Source: Spirochaetaceae bacterium (GTDB lineage: Bacteria > Spirochaetota > Spirochaetia > DSM-27196 > SKKC01). Taken from it: 41,096 bases of DNA. Below, in pieces: positions 8,146 through 16,600 of this stretch (position 1 is its first letter; every line of letters begins with the position of its first letter). The translations under genes and the position numbers were made by a program. The notes under the pieces were generated by a model. The model made no database searches. It was given only the letters and a program-made list of their open reading frames with translations, and was not told the origin of the DNA. Location: positions 1 to 41,096 of the forward strand of contig SKXQ01000085.1 of NCBI GenBank assembly GCA_007128315.1, read 5' to 3'.

Positions 8146-9549
8146 ATGCGACGTTCCACATTTCTCAAGGACATGTTCACAGACAGGGTCTTCTTTGCGA
8201 CCCTTTTTACCATAGGCTGGCCTATTGCGCTGCAGCACGGTCTGGTCACGGCTCTGAATCTGCTCGATATCCTCATGGTCGGACAGCTCGGCGAAGTGCA
8301 GATCGGATCGGTGGCACTGGGAAACCAGATCTTTTTTCTCGTCATGCTCTTTCTCTTCGGCATCGGCAGCGGATCGGCAGTCTTCGTTGCCCAGTACTGG
8401 GGCAGACGTGACATACCGGGTATTCGTCGCAGCCTCGGGCTCGCCATGCTCATCGCCGTACCCGGGAGCCTCATCGCTGCAGCCATCGTGACGGCGGCCC
8501 CCGCTTTTCTGCTCGGTTTGTTTACGACGGATGATGAAGTCATCGCGCTGGGGATCGGCTATGTACGCATGGTGGCGCCGAGTTACCTCTTTACCGCGCT
8601 GACGGTCGTACTTGGGTCCGCGCTGCGGGCAAGCGGTGAAGTCAGGTTGCCGCTTCGCATGACCATCATTGCTCTTGGAATCAACGCCCTGCTCAACTAC
8701 GTGCTGATTTTCGGTGTTGGCCCGTTTCCCGCTCTGGGCGTGCTTGGGGCTGCAGTCGGTACGACCGCGTCCCGCGGACTCGAGGCAAGCCTGCTGATCG
8801 GCGCCATGATCAGACGCAGGCATCCCCTTGTCGGACCCTTCCGTGACTACCTCGCCACCACCCGCGCGCTGACCAGACGTTTTCTTACCATAACCTCGCC
8901 GGTGGTCATCAACGAGATACTCTGGTCGGGTGGCATGACCATGTACACGCTTGTCTACGCCCGCATGGGTACCGCACAGCTGGCCGCGAGCAATATCGCA
9001 GAGACCGTCATTCGGCTGACCTTCGTGATCTTCATGGGCTCGGCCGGCGCTGCCGCAGTCATCCTCGGCAACGATATCGGAGCCGGAAGCACTGGAAAGG
9101 CGTCCCGCGACGCACATCGTTTCATCATCCTTGCTCCTCTTGTCGGTGTCGGATTCGGCTTGCTGCTTGCCGCCGTGTCACCGCTTGTGCCGCTTCTTTA
9201 CCAGGTCAGCGAATCGGTCAGAAGCGATGTAACCCGCATGCTTCTGGTTATCGCCTGCGTGGTACCGGTCAAGTCGCTGAACCTGCACGGCGTTGTCGGT
9301 ATCATGAGAAGCGGCGGCGACACCCGTTTTGCCATGGTTACCGAAGGAGTCATGCTCTGGGGCCTCGGTGTGCCGCTCGCCGCGGTAACCGGGCTGGTCC
9401 TCGGATGGCCGATCTATGTCGTACTCGCAGTAGTGCAGGTCGAGGAAATCGGCAAGTTCATCCTCATTGTCCGTCGCGTGATTACCGGACGCTGGATTCA
9501 TCAGGTGACCGATCACGATGACCTTGCCGCGGATGCGATTTCGGCCTGA
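8146..9549 (+). CDS. MATE-family multidrug/solute antiporter
   Basis: This is a 467-residue, very hydrophobic protein with about 12 transmembrane segments in two similar halves. The first segment reads FTIGWPIALQHGL, followed by LNLLDILMVGQLG and GSGSAVFVAQYWGRRD, which are typical of the MATE superfamily of sodium- or proton-coupled exporters. The PF-rich linker near the middle (VGPFPALGVLGAAVGTTASRG) is also characteristic. The substrate cannot be predicted. It follows ppk1 by 23 bp with no terminator between, but no clear ribosome site precedes its ATG. A separate promoter starts the next unit downstream. Confidence 0.9.
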   Translation: MRRSTFLKDMFTDRVFFATLFTIGWPIALQHGLVTALNLLDILMVGQLGEVQIGSVALGNQIFFLVMLFLFGIGSGSAVFVAQYWGRRDIPGIRRSLGLAMLIAVPGSLIAAAIVTAAPAFLLGLFTTDDEVIALGIGYVRMVAPSYLFTALTVVLGSALRASGEVRLPLRMTIIALGINALLNYVLIFGVGPFPALGVLGAAVGTTASRGLEASLLIGAMIRRRHPLVGPFRDYLATTRALTRRFLTITSPVVINEILWSGGMTMYTLVYARMGTAQLAASNIAETVIRLTFVIFMGSAGAAAVILGNDIGAGSTGKASRDAHRFIILAPLVGVGFGLLLAAVSPLVPLLYQVSESVRSDVTRMLLVIACVVPVKSLNLHGVVGIMRSGGDTRFAMVTEGVMLWGLGVPLAAVTGLVLGWPIYVVLAVVQVEEIGKFILIVRRVITGRWIHQVTDHDDLAADAISA

Positions 9550-9563
9550 ATTCCGACGCTTCG

Positions 9564-9592
9564 TTGTAATTTGACCAATCAGGGACTACAAT
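9564..9592 (+). promoter_or_regulatory. Sigma-70-type promoter (TTGTAA-17-TACAAT)
   Basis: A -35 box TTGTAA (9564-9569) and a -10 box TACAAT (9587-9592, five of six consensus bases) are separated by exactly 17 bases. The ATG of the following lipoprotein gene lies only nine bases after the -10, so the expected transcript starts at or just before the start codon. No Shine-Dalgarno sequence is present. Confidence 0.5.
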
Positions 9593-9601
9593 CTGAAGCA
9601 T

Positions 9602-10081
9602 ATGAAGCACATACCTGTGGTGCGGGCACTACGTGTTCCCGCGCTTGTCGTCAGTACAATATTCGTGTTCGTCGTTGCCTGTGCCACGGTTCCGCCTGCT
9701 CAGCAGGAGGCTCGCGTGGAAGAGCTTATCGTGTTCGTGAACGCCGCAGAGGCCGAGGCGCTACTCGAGCAGTCAGGCCGTCCGTTTCTCCTCGACAGCG
9801 AAATCATCGAGCCCTCGAATGACGTCTACGTTATGTGGCGTAACATGATTGCTGCAGGCTGGGCGCTTCCCGGCGGGCAGATCATTGGCATATCGCCCGT
9901 GACCGAACATACGGCGGCGAGCTACGGTAGCGGGCTCGAAATGGAGTCTTTCTTCAGTCGACGGCTGCCTGAAGGATCGGCGGTCGTGCGGGTGCAGACC
10001 CGTCAGGCCACCTGGGACCTCCTGCTGGGAGGACAGCGTGACGGAATGCCTCTCATCTACGGAATACGGGGGCCCTTATGA
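9602..10081 (+). CDS. Small lipoprotein of unknown function
   Basis: The product is 159 residues with a hydrophobic signal segment (about residues 12-26) and a lipobox VVAC placing the lipidated cysteine at C27. It should therefore be exported and membrane anchored. The mature part is mixed alpha/beta with no motif I recognise. It has a WALPGGQIIGISPV stretch in the middle, and a C-terminal half rich in beta-type residues. Its stop overlaps the start of the FecR-domain gene (ATGA), so the two are translationally coupled and probably work together at the envelope. The ATG is preceded by a promoter at very short distance rather than a ribosome site. Confidence 0.75.
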   Translation: MKHIPVVRALRVPALVVSTIFVFVVACATVPPAQQEARVEELIVFVNAAEAEALLEQSGRPFLLDSEIIEPSNDVYVMWRNMIAAGWALPGGQIIGISPVTEHTAASYGSGLEMESFFSRRLPEGSAVVRVQTRQATWDLLLGGQRDGMPLIYGIRGPL

Positions 10082-11106
10082 GACCACGATACCATGGTGC
10101 AGCTATAGTCGCGATTCTGATTCTCATTGCGCCTTCGCTTCTTGCGCGGGACGCAGAAGCCGTCTACGTCGAAGGCTTTCCTGAACTGCGCAGTGCCGCG
10201 GGTCGCCTGAACGACCTGTTCTTTGGTGACCCGGTTCGCGGTGGTGACAGCGTCATAACCGGCAGCGGTGACGTTGTGGAACTGCAGCTGGCCAACGGCA
10301 ATTCCATTACTGTGTCTTCGAACTCCGTATTCAGTCTCCAGGATTATGATGACGGAGGCGAGACCCGTACCGGCTTCTCGAACAGCCGGGGTGCGGTCAC
10401 GTACCGCTTTAACGTGCTGACCGGTCGACAGCCCCGCATACAGAGCGCCAACGCCGTCGCCGGGGTCCGGGGAACCGTGTTCACCGTATTCGCGGGAGAC
10501 GACGGGTCGAGCCTTTTCCTCGTGGAGAGCGGTCGCATAGCCGTTACTGCGCAGGGAGAAGAGGTGGAAGTCGGCGAGGATTTCGCTGTCGAAGTCCGCA
10601 CCGGAGAAACCCCCGGGGAACCTTTTGAGGTACTCCGAGGCGCTATTGACTTCTCCGGCTGGAACGGCGGCCGGCAGGAAGCGCTTCTCGCGAACCCCGT
10701 CGCCGCGGCGGAAGGCGCCTACCGGCGCATGCATGAACTCGTGCGGGAGCTCAACACGGCCGTCGCGGAGTACACGCCGCTGCAGCGAGAGCTCGCCGAA
10801 GCGCGAGCCGAAGCGACCCGGATATTCGAGTCGGATGGCCAGGAAGCTGCCGACGAGTTCCGGGAAGAGGTTGTGCGGCCGCTGGAGCGGTCCGCACCGA
10901 GACGATACTTGAATGTCCGCTACTGGGCGCTTTCGACCATGAGTCTGCGTCGCCACGTGTTCGGTCGCATGTACAGCCTGCTCAAGTCGACCTATATTAT
11001 GGAACCGAATCACCCCGACTGGCTCGCGTATCGGGCCGTGCATGATCAGGCGCTGGCACTCTTCGACGAGGCTGTCGTACCATGGCTTGTGTCGGCTGAT
11101 ATCTGA
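10078..11106 (+). CDS. Secreted FecR-domain protein
   Basis: A signal peptide (about residues 1-27, AIVAILILIAPSLLA then a polar DAEA) leads into a FecR-type beta domain at about 45-165. Its signatures are GDSVITGSGDVVELQLANG, a central turn with NAVAGVRGTVFTVFAGDDG, and ESGRIAVTAQGEEVEVGEDFAV. In proteobacteria FecR relays siderophore signals to a sigma factor. Here no sigma factor or TonB receptor is nearby, and the protein has a cleavable signal rather than a cytoplasmic sensor tail. It is better read as a periplasmic FecR-fold protein. Residues about 215-275 are charged and helical, possibly coiled coil. The start overlaps the upstream lipoprotein stop, and a second lipoprotein follows 14 bp downstream. 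Confidence 0.82.
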   Translation: MRPRYHGAAIVAILILIAPSLLARDAEAVYVEGFPELRSAAGRLNDLFFGDPVRGGDSVITGSGDVVELQLANGNSITVSSNSVFSLQDYDDGGETRTGFSNSRGAVTYRFNVLTGRQPRIQSANAVAGVRGTVFTVFAGDDGSSLFLVESGRIAVTAQGEEVEVGEDFAVEVRTGETPGEPFEVLRGAIDFSGWNGGRQEALLANPVAAAEGAYRRMHELVRELNTAVAEYTPLQRELAEARAEATRIFESDGQEAADEFREEVVRPLERSAPRRYLNVRYWALSTMSLRRHVFGRMYSLLKSTYIMEPNHPDWLAYRAVHDQALALFDEAVVPWLVSADI

Positions 11107-11120
11107 AAAGGGAGTACGCA

Positions 11121-11579
11121 ATGAGCATTAGAAGATACACACCAATGATTTGGAAGGTCCTGACTGTTGGGGCTCTCGCTGCGGTAGTTTTCGCGGGATG
11201 TGATCTATTCGGGTCGGTTTCTATTGACGCGCGGATCGCCAGCTTTCTGGACGATTTAGAAGCAGAGAACTACGGTTCGCAGGTCGCAAGTCATTTTCAT
11301 TCGAGCGTTACTACGAATGTAAGCGGTAGTGCCGGACAATGGGAGTATTTTAATCCGTCGGAAGCATCGCGATATACCTGGGCGAAGCAAAGTGAGTCTT
11401 CATCTAACGAGTATGGTGGTACCACCCGTGTACCAGGTACATTGACCATTGACCTGACGACTGGTGGTACCGATGGTCCTAAACCTCTTGTCTTCTACAT
11501 GAAGGTAGAGGACGGGGACTGGATGATTCGGGCAATTGACGATGGCGGAGACGACGTCTTCATTTTTAACATCCGCTAA
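11121..11579 (+). CDS. Small lipoprotein of unknown function
   Basis: The 152-residue product has a signal segment (residues 11-25) and a lipobox FAGC with the modified cysteine at C27, followed by Asp28. The phenylalanine at -3 is unusual for proteobacteria but fits the relaxed spirochaete lipobox. The mature domain (about 35-150) reads as a small alpha+beta fold: an amphipathic N-terminal helix, a Ser/Thr-rich middle and a C-terminal KVEDGDWMIRAIDDGG. This vaguely recalls SnoaL/NTF2-like lipoproteins, but I would not assign it. A ribosome site (AAGGGAG) precedes the ATG. The gene looks clearly less GC-rich than its neighbours. It ends the FecR operon just before a strong terminator. Confidence 0.7.
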   Translation: MSIRRYTPMIWKVLTVGALAAVVFAGCDLFGSVSIDARIASFLDDLEAENYGSQVASHFHSSVTTNVSGSAGQWEYFNPSEASRYTWAKQSESSSNEYGGTTRVPGTLTIDLTTGGTDGPKPLVFYMKVEDGDWMIRAIDDGGDDVFIFNIR

Positions 11580-11604
11580 CATAGACCGCAACGTCGAACA
11601 TTCT

Positions 11605-11637
11605 GGCTACCGGCTGTATCGCCGGTAGCCTTTTTTT
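11605..11637 (+). terminator. Intrinsic terminator of the FecR/lipoprotein unit
   Basis: A perfect 10-bp GC-rich stem (GGCTACCGGC / GCCGGTAGCC, 11605-11614 and 11621-11630) with a six-base loop is followed directly by seven T residues. It lies 26 bases after the stop of the lipoprotein gene. Confidence 0.92.
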
Positions 11638-11716
11638 GGCTGCTGTGGCACTTTTAATCTGGTTCCCGGAACGCCGGCTTCGATGCCGCTGTCCGAATAT
11701 TTGTATACACAAAAGC

Positions 11717-11745
11717 TTGATCATCGTTCGCCGGACCGCTATTCT
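11717..11745 (+). promoter_or_regulatory. Candidate promoter of the ABC importer operon
   Basis: TTGATC (11717-11722) and TATTCT (11740-11745) are 17 bases apart, each with four of six consensus bases. The position fits: after the upstream terminator and 20 bases before the ATG of the binding protein gene. It would give a leader of about a dozen bases that just includes the GAGGTG ribosome site. Confidence 0.3.
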
Positions 11746-11764
11746 ACTCAACGAGGTGCTGTCT

Positions 11765-13138
11765 ATGTCGACCGTTCGTGCTGCCTTCCTGATGTCTTTA
11801 GCTCTCGTATTTGCCGCGTGTCAGAACACTTCCGAAGACGCGGCTGTTGCTGTTGATGCGTTCCGGCGGGACTTCCTCGCGGGCGAGCTTTCGTGGGACG
11901 ACGTCCTCGCACGTGCTGCCGACGAGGGTGAAGTGGAGTTCTTCCACTGGGGTGGGAGCGAGGCGCTGAACGCGTGGATGGAGTCATCGGCGCGGCCGGC
12001 GATCGAGGCCTTCGACATCAGTCTGAATCTCAGGCGAAGCGACACGGGCGATGTAGTGAACCTGATTCTGGCCGACGACGCCTCCGGTCGGGGGCTCGGG
12101 CGGGGTACCGTAGATCTGGTCTGGATAAACGGTGAAAACTTCAGGACGCTGCGGGATCGCGGATTGCTGTTCGGAAGTTTTGCATCGCTTCTCCCGAATG
12201 CGCGCTACTTTTTCCTTGATCCGGATGACCCACGCTCGAGTGTAAACCTCTTCGACTTTGGCACCCCGACCGACGGTGCCGAGATGCCCTGGGCGGCATT
12301 TCAGTTCATTTTCCGCATCGATACGGCAAGGATCTCACCGGAGGAGGCTCCGGTTTCATTCGTGGAACTCGAGGACTGGATGCGGGAACACCCGGGCCGT
12401 TTCACCTACGTCGCACCGCCGCACTACATTGGCACGACCTTCGTACAGACGCTTATGTATGAAATGAACCCGGACGGAACGTCGTTCGAGCCCTTTCTCA
12501 CCGACCCCGCAGACGCTGATCCGGTGGACCTCGCGAGACTCATGGAGCCGGCGTTCGCCTGGCTCAGGCGGGTGGAACCCTTTGTTCTCGGGGGCAGCGG
12601 TCAGGACGGCAGACCCGGGCAGCCGATCTATCCTGCGACGGCGTCGGCGCTGCAGTCACGATTTGTGAGCGGCGAGGTCGATTTCGACATGGAGTTCGGC
12701 GTCTACGACGTCGACCGCGATATACGCTCGGGTCTGTATCCGCAGACGGTGCAGAACATCATTTTCCCCGAAACAGGCATGATCACCGACAAGAGTTTTC
12801 TTGCCATCCCGTCGAACGCCCCGAACCCGGCGGCGGCACTCGTGGCAGTGAATGCTCTTTCATCTCCCGAAAGCCATCTCTCCAAGCTCGTGGAAATCGG
12901 GTATGCTCCGGGGCTTGATGTACCGCTGCTCGACGCGGCCATGCAGGAACGATTTGCCGACGCCGCACCCGATTTAAGGGGCGTCCCGGCTTCCGACCTC
13001 GCCGCTCGGGAGGTGCCGAACGTCAATGCCGGCCTGGTCGATATCATTGATGCGGTCTGGCTCGAGTACATCGCAGAGCGGTCAAGCCGCGCGTTCGTCG
13101 ATATCGTCGAAGAGTCCTGGAGGTCTGCCGTTGAATAG
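11765..13138 (+). CDS. ABC transporter substrate-binding lipoprotein (YnjB family)
   Basis: The ATG at 11765 is chosen because it follows a GAGGTG ribosome site and gives a proper lipoprotein signal (FAAC, C19). The open frame extends 43 codons further upstream, but that part runs into the terminator. The 457-residue protein matches the YnjB group of periplasmic binding proteins: FHWGGSEALNAWM near the start of the mature part and the strongly conserved VDLVWINGENFRTLRDRGLL near residue 120. It should capture a solute outside the inner membrane and hand it to the two permeases that follow. The substrate of YnjB systems is not established. Its stop overlaps the TTG start of the first permease by eight bases. 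Confidence 0.88.
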   Translation: MSTVRAAFLMSLALVFAACQNTSEDAAVAVDAFRRDFLAGELSWDDVLARAADEGEVEFFHWGGSEALNAWMESSARPAIEAFDISLNLRRSDTGDVVNLILADDASGRGLGRGTVDLVWINGENFRTLRDRGLLFGSFASLLPNARYFFLDPDDPRSSVNLFDFGTPTDGAEMPWAAFQFIFRIDTARISPEEAPVSFVELEDWMREHPGRFTYVAPPHYIGTTFVQTLMYEMNPDGTSFEPFLTDPADADPVDLARLMEPAFAWLRRVEPFVLGGSGQDGRPGQPIYPATASALQSRFVSGEVDFDMEFGVYDVDRDIRSGLYPQTVQNIIFPETGMITDKSFLAIPSNAPNPAAALVAVNALSSPESHLSKLVEIGYAPGLDVPLLDAAMQERFADAAPDLRGVPASDLAAREVPNVNAGLVDIIDAVWLEYIAERSSRAFVDIVEESWRSAVE

Positions 13139-14015
13139 GCGGTCAGGGAACACTCGTGCCATCCTGCTCGGTCTGGCCCCTGCAGTCCTCACACTGCTGC
13201 TGCTCTTCGTGGGGCCGCTTCTTCTTGCACTTGTGCAGAGTTTCGGTCACGCGCCGATGTTCGGTTTGCAGGAGTTTCCGACTGTCCGGTTCTACCGCAC
13301 GGTCCTCGGGTCGCGCAGGTTTCAGGCTGCGCTCTGGTATACGCTGTATTACGCGCTGGTTCCGACCATCCTTTCGACGGTCGCCGGTACAGCGCTCGCG
13401 GTGGCAGCTTCGGTACGTATGCGAGGTTCACGATTCCTGACCTTTTTCATCCGGCTCCCGCTGGTAGTGCCCTACCTGGTCGGTGCTGCCCTCGTGGTCG
13501 CGCTGTTCTCAAACGGTGGTCTGATAGCACGACTTCTGTATCTTCTCGGAATGATCGAAGCCACTGGCGATTTCCCCCGGATTCTGTTCAGTGCCGGAGG
13601 GTGGGGGATTATGCTGGTGTATCTGTTCAAGCAGGTCCCCTTTGTGTTCATTGTCGTGCTGTCGGTGCTCGCCGGCATGGGGCCGGAATATCGCGAGGCG
13701 GCCCGGACACTCGGCGCCGGCCCGTGGCGGGCTTTCCGTCATGTGGTGCTGCCTCGTATCATGCCCGGAATTGTGACCTCATCGCTGCTCGTGTTTGCGT
13801 TCAATTTTCAGAGCTACGAGATACCCTATCTGCTCGGGGCAAGCTACCCGGGCACGCTCCCGGTCGAAGCGCTGCGGCGGTATCAGCTCCCGAATCTGCA
13901 ACGTCGCCCCGAAGCCATGGCCTATGTCATGGTGATTACCGCTTTTTCGGGGGTCGTGCTGTTCCTGTATCTCCGGGCATACCGGCGGTGGGAACGATCA
14001 CGAGGCAGCCTGTGA
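13131..14015 (+). CDS. ABC transporter permease (first, YnjC-like N-half)
   Basis: A TTG at 13131 is the likely start: a TGGAGGT ribosome site lies seven bases upstream, and the protein then opens with a short basic stretch before the first membrane helix. This gives 294 residues and about six transmembrane segments. The cytoplasmic EAA loop that docks on the ATPase reads YREAARTLGAGPWRAFRHVV and continues LPRIMPG, near residue 190. In E. coli YnjC the two permease halves are one fused chain; here they are separate genes. It overlaps the binding-protein gene by eight bases and the next permease by four (GTGA), so the four genes form one operon. Confidence 0.9.
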   Translation: MNRRSGNTRAILLGLAPAVLTLLLLFVGPLLLALVQSFGHAPMFGLQEFPTVRFYRTVLGSRRFQAALWYTLYYALVPTILSTVAGTALAVAASVRMRGSRFLTFFIRLPLVVPYLVGAALVVALFSNGGLIARLLYLLGMIEATGDFPRILFSAGGWGIMLVYLFKQVPFVFIVVLSVLAGMGPEYREAARTLGAGPWRAFRHVVLPRIMPGIVTSSLLVFAFNFQSYEIPYLLGASYPGTLPVEALRRYQLPNLQRRPEAMAYVMVITAFSGVVLFLYLRAYRRWERSRGSL

Positions 14016-14887
14016 AGCGTCAACGGTATTTCGGGCAGATCGCTCTGGTGCTTGCCGCCGCGCTTTTTGCGCTTCCCTTCATTCCGCTCGTTCTCGCCTC
14101 GTTCTCTTTCCGCTGGCACTGGCCCGACATTTTCCCCTCAATGTGGATGTGGGAGGCTCGTGGTACGACCCCGTTTCCGGTCGGCTGGGATTATCTGTTT
14201 TCGCCGGTTTCCGGCCTCGGTCCGGCTTTTCTGAACACGGTCGGAATCGGTCTTGCGACTGCCCTTCTGGCGACGCTCATCGCGCTGCCTGCTGCGAGGG
14301 TACTGGCCCGCTACAACTTTCCCGGAAAGGAGGCGGTAGAGTTCTTCCTGCTCGTGCCGGTGATCGTTCCACAGATCGCAGTTGGTATTGGCATGCTGAT
14401 GCTGTTCATACGTCTCGGTATCACCCGGAGCTACGTGGGTATCGTGCTGGCACATCTGGTGCCGACGGTGCCCTACGCGGTGCGTATCCTGACATCAAGC
14501 TTCCAGAATCTCGATATTGCCTACGAGGAACAGGCACGGACCCTCGGGGCGGACCGGATTTCGGTGTTGCGCTTTATCGTCCTGCCGCTGGTCATGCCGG
14601 GCTTACTGACGGCCCTGTTCTTCGGTTTCCTCATCAGCTCGAATGTCTTTCTGCTGACATTTCTCATTTCAGGGGGGCGTATTGAGACGCTCCCGACCCT
14701 GCTGTTCCAGTTCATCGAGTCCGGGGCGCCGCTGGATTCGACAACCGCGGGTCTGGTCCTCATTGTGTCGATTCCCGGACTGGTATTTCTCCTGATTTCC
14801 GATCTGTTTGCACGCGACGGGCGGAGCATAGGCAGAACACCGGTTACCAGCGTGACGATCCCCCAGGGATCGGGAGGTCCGGAGTGA
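14012..14887 (+). CDS. ABC transporter permease (second, YnjC-like C-half)
   Basis: The GTG at 14012 overlaps the stop of the first permease (GTGA) and leads into MKRQRYFGQIALVLAAAL, a normal permease N-terminus. The much longer open frame upstream is a shadow of the first permease. The 291-residue product has about six membrane helices. Its EAA loop reads YEEQARTLGADRISVLRFIV then LPLVMPG near residue 170. It pairs with the first permease to form the membrane channel of the importer. Its stop in turn overlaps the GTG of the ATPase gene. Confidence 0.9.
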   Translation: MKRQRYFGQIALVLAAALFALPFIPLVLASFSFRWHWPDIFPSMWMWEARGTTPFPVGWDYLFSPVSGLGPAFLNTVGIGLATALLATLIALPAARVLARYNFPGKEAVEFFLLVPVIVPQIAVGIGMLMLFIRLGITRSYVGIVLAHLVPTVPYAVRILTSSFQNLDIAYEEQARTLGADRISVLRFIVLPLVMPGLLTALFFGFLISSNVFLLTFLISGGRIETLPTLLFQFIESGAPLDSTTAGLVLIVSIPGLVFLLISDLFARDGRSIGRTPVTSVTIPQGSGGPE

Positions 14888-15984
14888 CACGGGTACACAT
14901 AGAAGGCGTCAGCAAGAGCTACGACGCGCATCCGGTTCTACACGCGCTGGATCTGATGGTGGATGCTGGATATTTCTTTACCCTTCTCGGTCCGAGCGGG
15001 TGTGGCAAGACAACGCTCCTGCGACTCATCGCGGGACTGCTTGATCCCGACGCCGGTGATATACGCTTTGACGGTGAGTCTGTGCTGTCGAGGCCACCGG
15101 AGGGTCGGAATATCGGAATGGTGTTTCAGCAGCACGTGCTGTTTCCGCACATGACGGTGGAAGAGAACGTTGCCTTCGGGCTTCGCATGCGGGGCACAGG
15201 AATCCGGGAGGCCCGTCCGAAGGTCAACGAGGTTCTTGAGATGGTGCAGCTTGCCGGCTATAACCGCAGGTTTCCCCGGCAGCTCTCCGGGGGACAGCAG
15301 CAACGGGTGGCGCTCGCCCGCGCGGTTGTCGTCGATCCGGTTCTGCTCCTGCTCGACGAGCCCCTCTCGAACCTGGATGCACGCCTGCGCGACGATATGC
15401 GGGCACTCCTACGCTCCGTACAGCGCAGCCTCGGAATAACCACGATCTGCGTGACGCACGATCAGACCGAGGCAATCGAGCTCTCGGATCGCATGGCGGT
15501 GATGTTCGACGGGAAGATAGCGCAGGAAGGCAGTCCGGCCGAACTGTTTGAACAGCCGGTGAGTGCGATGGTCGCTGAGTTTCTTGGTTCGACGAACCTG
15601 CTGCCCGCCCGCCTTCTCGACCGTTCCCACGCCGAGACGTCTCTCGGACCCGTGCATGTCCGTTCCTGCCCGGATCAGCTCTACGCGGCACAGGAAGACG
15701 TGCTGTTGAATATCAGATGTGAGCACATTGCGATTCTACCGGCCGTTGAGGACGCTGAAGCGCCGTCGCTCGCGCGTCTTGCCGGGAATCACGTGGCGGC
15801 CGAGGTTGTGTCGTCGGTATATCGGGGTGGGCTTGTGTTCTATCGCATGAACGTGGATGGCACGCCTCTGTCGGTGATCGATCGCTCAGACCGGCAGTTT
15901 GTTCCCGGCGCCCGCGTTGTGCTGCGTATTCCCCCCGAGCACGTGTCGGTAATCCGGGATGACGCCCGGACTTTCAGTTCCTGA
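14884..15984 (+). CDS. ABC transporter ATP-binding protein (with C-terminal TOBE-like domain)
   Basis: The 366-residue ATPase contains all nucleotide-binding motifs: Walker [10 protein letters not shown] (36-44), Q-loop FQQ near 81, signature LSGGQQQR (134-141), Walker B LLLLDEP (154-160) and the switch histidine H192 in THDQ. Residues about 240-366 form the beta-rich TOBE region found in PotA/FbpC/MalK-type importers. The E. coli YnjD ATPase is much shorter and lacks this part, so the operon combines a YnjB-type receptor with a PotA-like motor. The GTG start overlaps the second permease stop. Its 3' end overlaps the convergent CDP-alcohol transferase gene by 11 bases. Confidence 0.95.
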   Translation: MTRVHIEGVSKSYDAHPVLHALDLMVDAGYFFTLLGPSGCGKTTLLRLIAGLLDPDAGDIRFDGESVLSRPPEGRNIGMVFQQHVLFPHMTVEENVAFGLRMRGTGIREARPKVNEVLEMVQLAGYNRRFPRQLSGGQQQRVALARAVVVDPVLLLLDEPLSNLDARLRDDMRALLRSVQRSLGITTICVTHDQTEAIELSDRMAVMFDGKIAQEGSPAELFEQPVSAMVAEFLGSTNLLPARLLDRSHAETSLGPVHVRSCPDQLYAAQEDVLLNIRCEHIAILPAVEDAEAPSLARLAGNHVAAEVVSSVYRGGLVFYRMNVDGTPLSVIDRSDRQFVPGARVVLRIPPEHVSVIRDDARTFSS

Positions 15985-16585
15985 GCACCCGGTGTGCCCA
16001 GAGCATGCGCCACGCGATGCTCAACAAAGCGGCGCCCGCACCGAACCACGATGCGACGATTGTCGTCTGCGGCCATAGAATGATTACCGAGTACAGCAGC
16101 ATGGTCTCCGCCCCCTCGATCACGCCACGCGGCATGTTTACCGACGTCGTCTCCGTTGTCGAAGCCGCCCGACGTTTCTCAAGCAGCGCGGCAAGGTAGC
16201 TCCACGAGGTTATATTGACGTAGAAGAAGGCGATCATGACGAGTACCGCAAGGCTCGTGTGCGGATCAGCCAGGCGCAGGGCAAGGCCTACCGGTATGGC
16301 CGCGTAGGTTATGACGTCGGCCATGATGTCGAGGTACCCGCCGTAGTCGCTCTGCTCGCCGCGCTCCCGTGCTACCTCCCCGTCGACTCCGTCGGCGAGG
16401 CGGTTCGTCGTCCACAGGAGGAAGGCCGCGATGAGCGGGCCCTGCAGGGCGAGCACGACCGCTGAAGCGAGGCCTGCCACGAGCCCGAGGACAGTCAGCT
16501 GCACCGGTGTCAGGATGCGGGCGAGAAGACGAACGGAGGGCACGAGTATGCGCGCCTTGAGAAGACGGAGCTGCCGGTCAAACAC
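15974..16585 (-). CDS. CDP-alcohol phosphatidyltransferase family membrane enzyme
   Basis: The 203-residue membrane protein contains a perfect CDP-alcohol phosphotransferase motif, DG-x2-AR-x8-G-x3-D-x3-D, at residues 68-90 (D68, G69, A72, R73, G82, D86, D90). These enzymes use the aspartates and metal ions to transfer a phosphoalcohol from a CDP-linked donor to an acceptor alcohol, making phospholipid or soluble inositol-type headgroups. About five or six hydrophobic segments follow or surround the motif. The acceptor cannot be read from the sequence. The only start that keeps the N-terminal helix is a GTG at 16585, without a clear ribosome site. It is 15 bp downstream of the thioredoxin-fold gene and probably co-transcribed with it. 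Confidence 0.88.
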   Translation of the reverse strand: MFDRQLRLLKARILVPSVRLLARILTPVQLTVLGLVAGLASAVVLALQGPLIAAFLLWTTNRLADGVDGEVARERGEQSDYGGYLDIMADVITYAAIPVGLALRLADPHTSLAVLVMIAFFYVNITSWSYLAALLEKRRAASTTETTSVNMPRGVIEGAETMLLYSVIILWPQTTIVASWFGAGAALLSIAWRMLWAHRVLRN

Positions 16586-16600
16586 GCGGGTATGGCCGTC

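Noticed and set aside
7924-9117. A 397-codon minus-strand frame opposite the MATE gene.
   Set aside because: It is dominated by charged and Gly residues, as expected from the complement of membrane-protein codons.
11415-11426. The 12-bp palindrome GGTGGTACCACC in the low-GC lipoprotein gene.
   Set aside because: It is inside coding sequence, short, and not repeated elsewhere as a palindrome; no reason to call it a site.
11636-11764. A 43-codon N-terminal extension of the ABC binding protein.
   Set aside because: It starts in the terminator T-tract and would bury the lipoprotein signal; the ATG at 11765 has a ribosome site.
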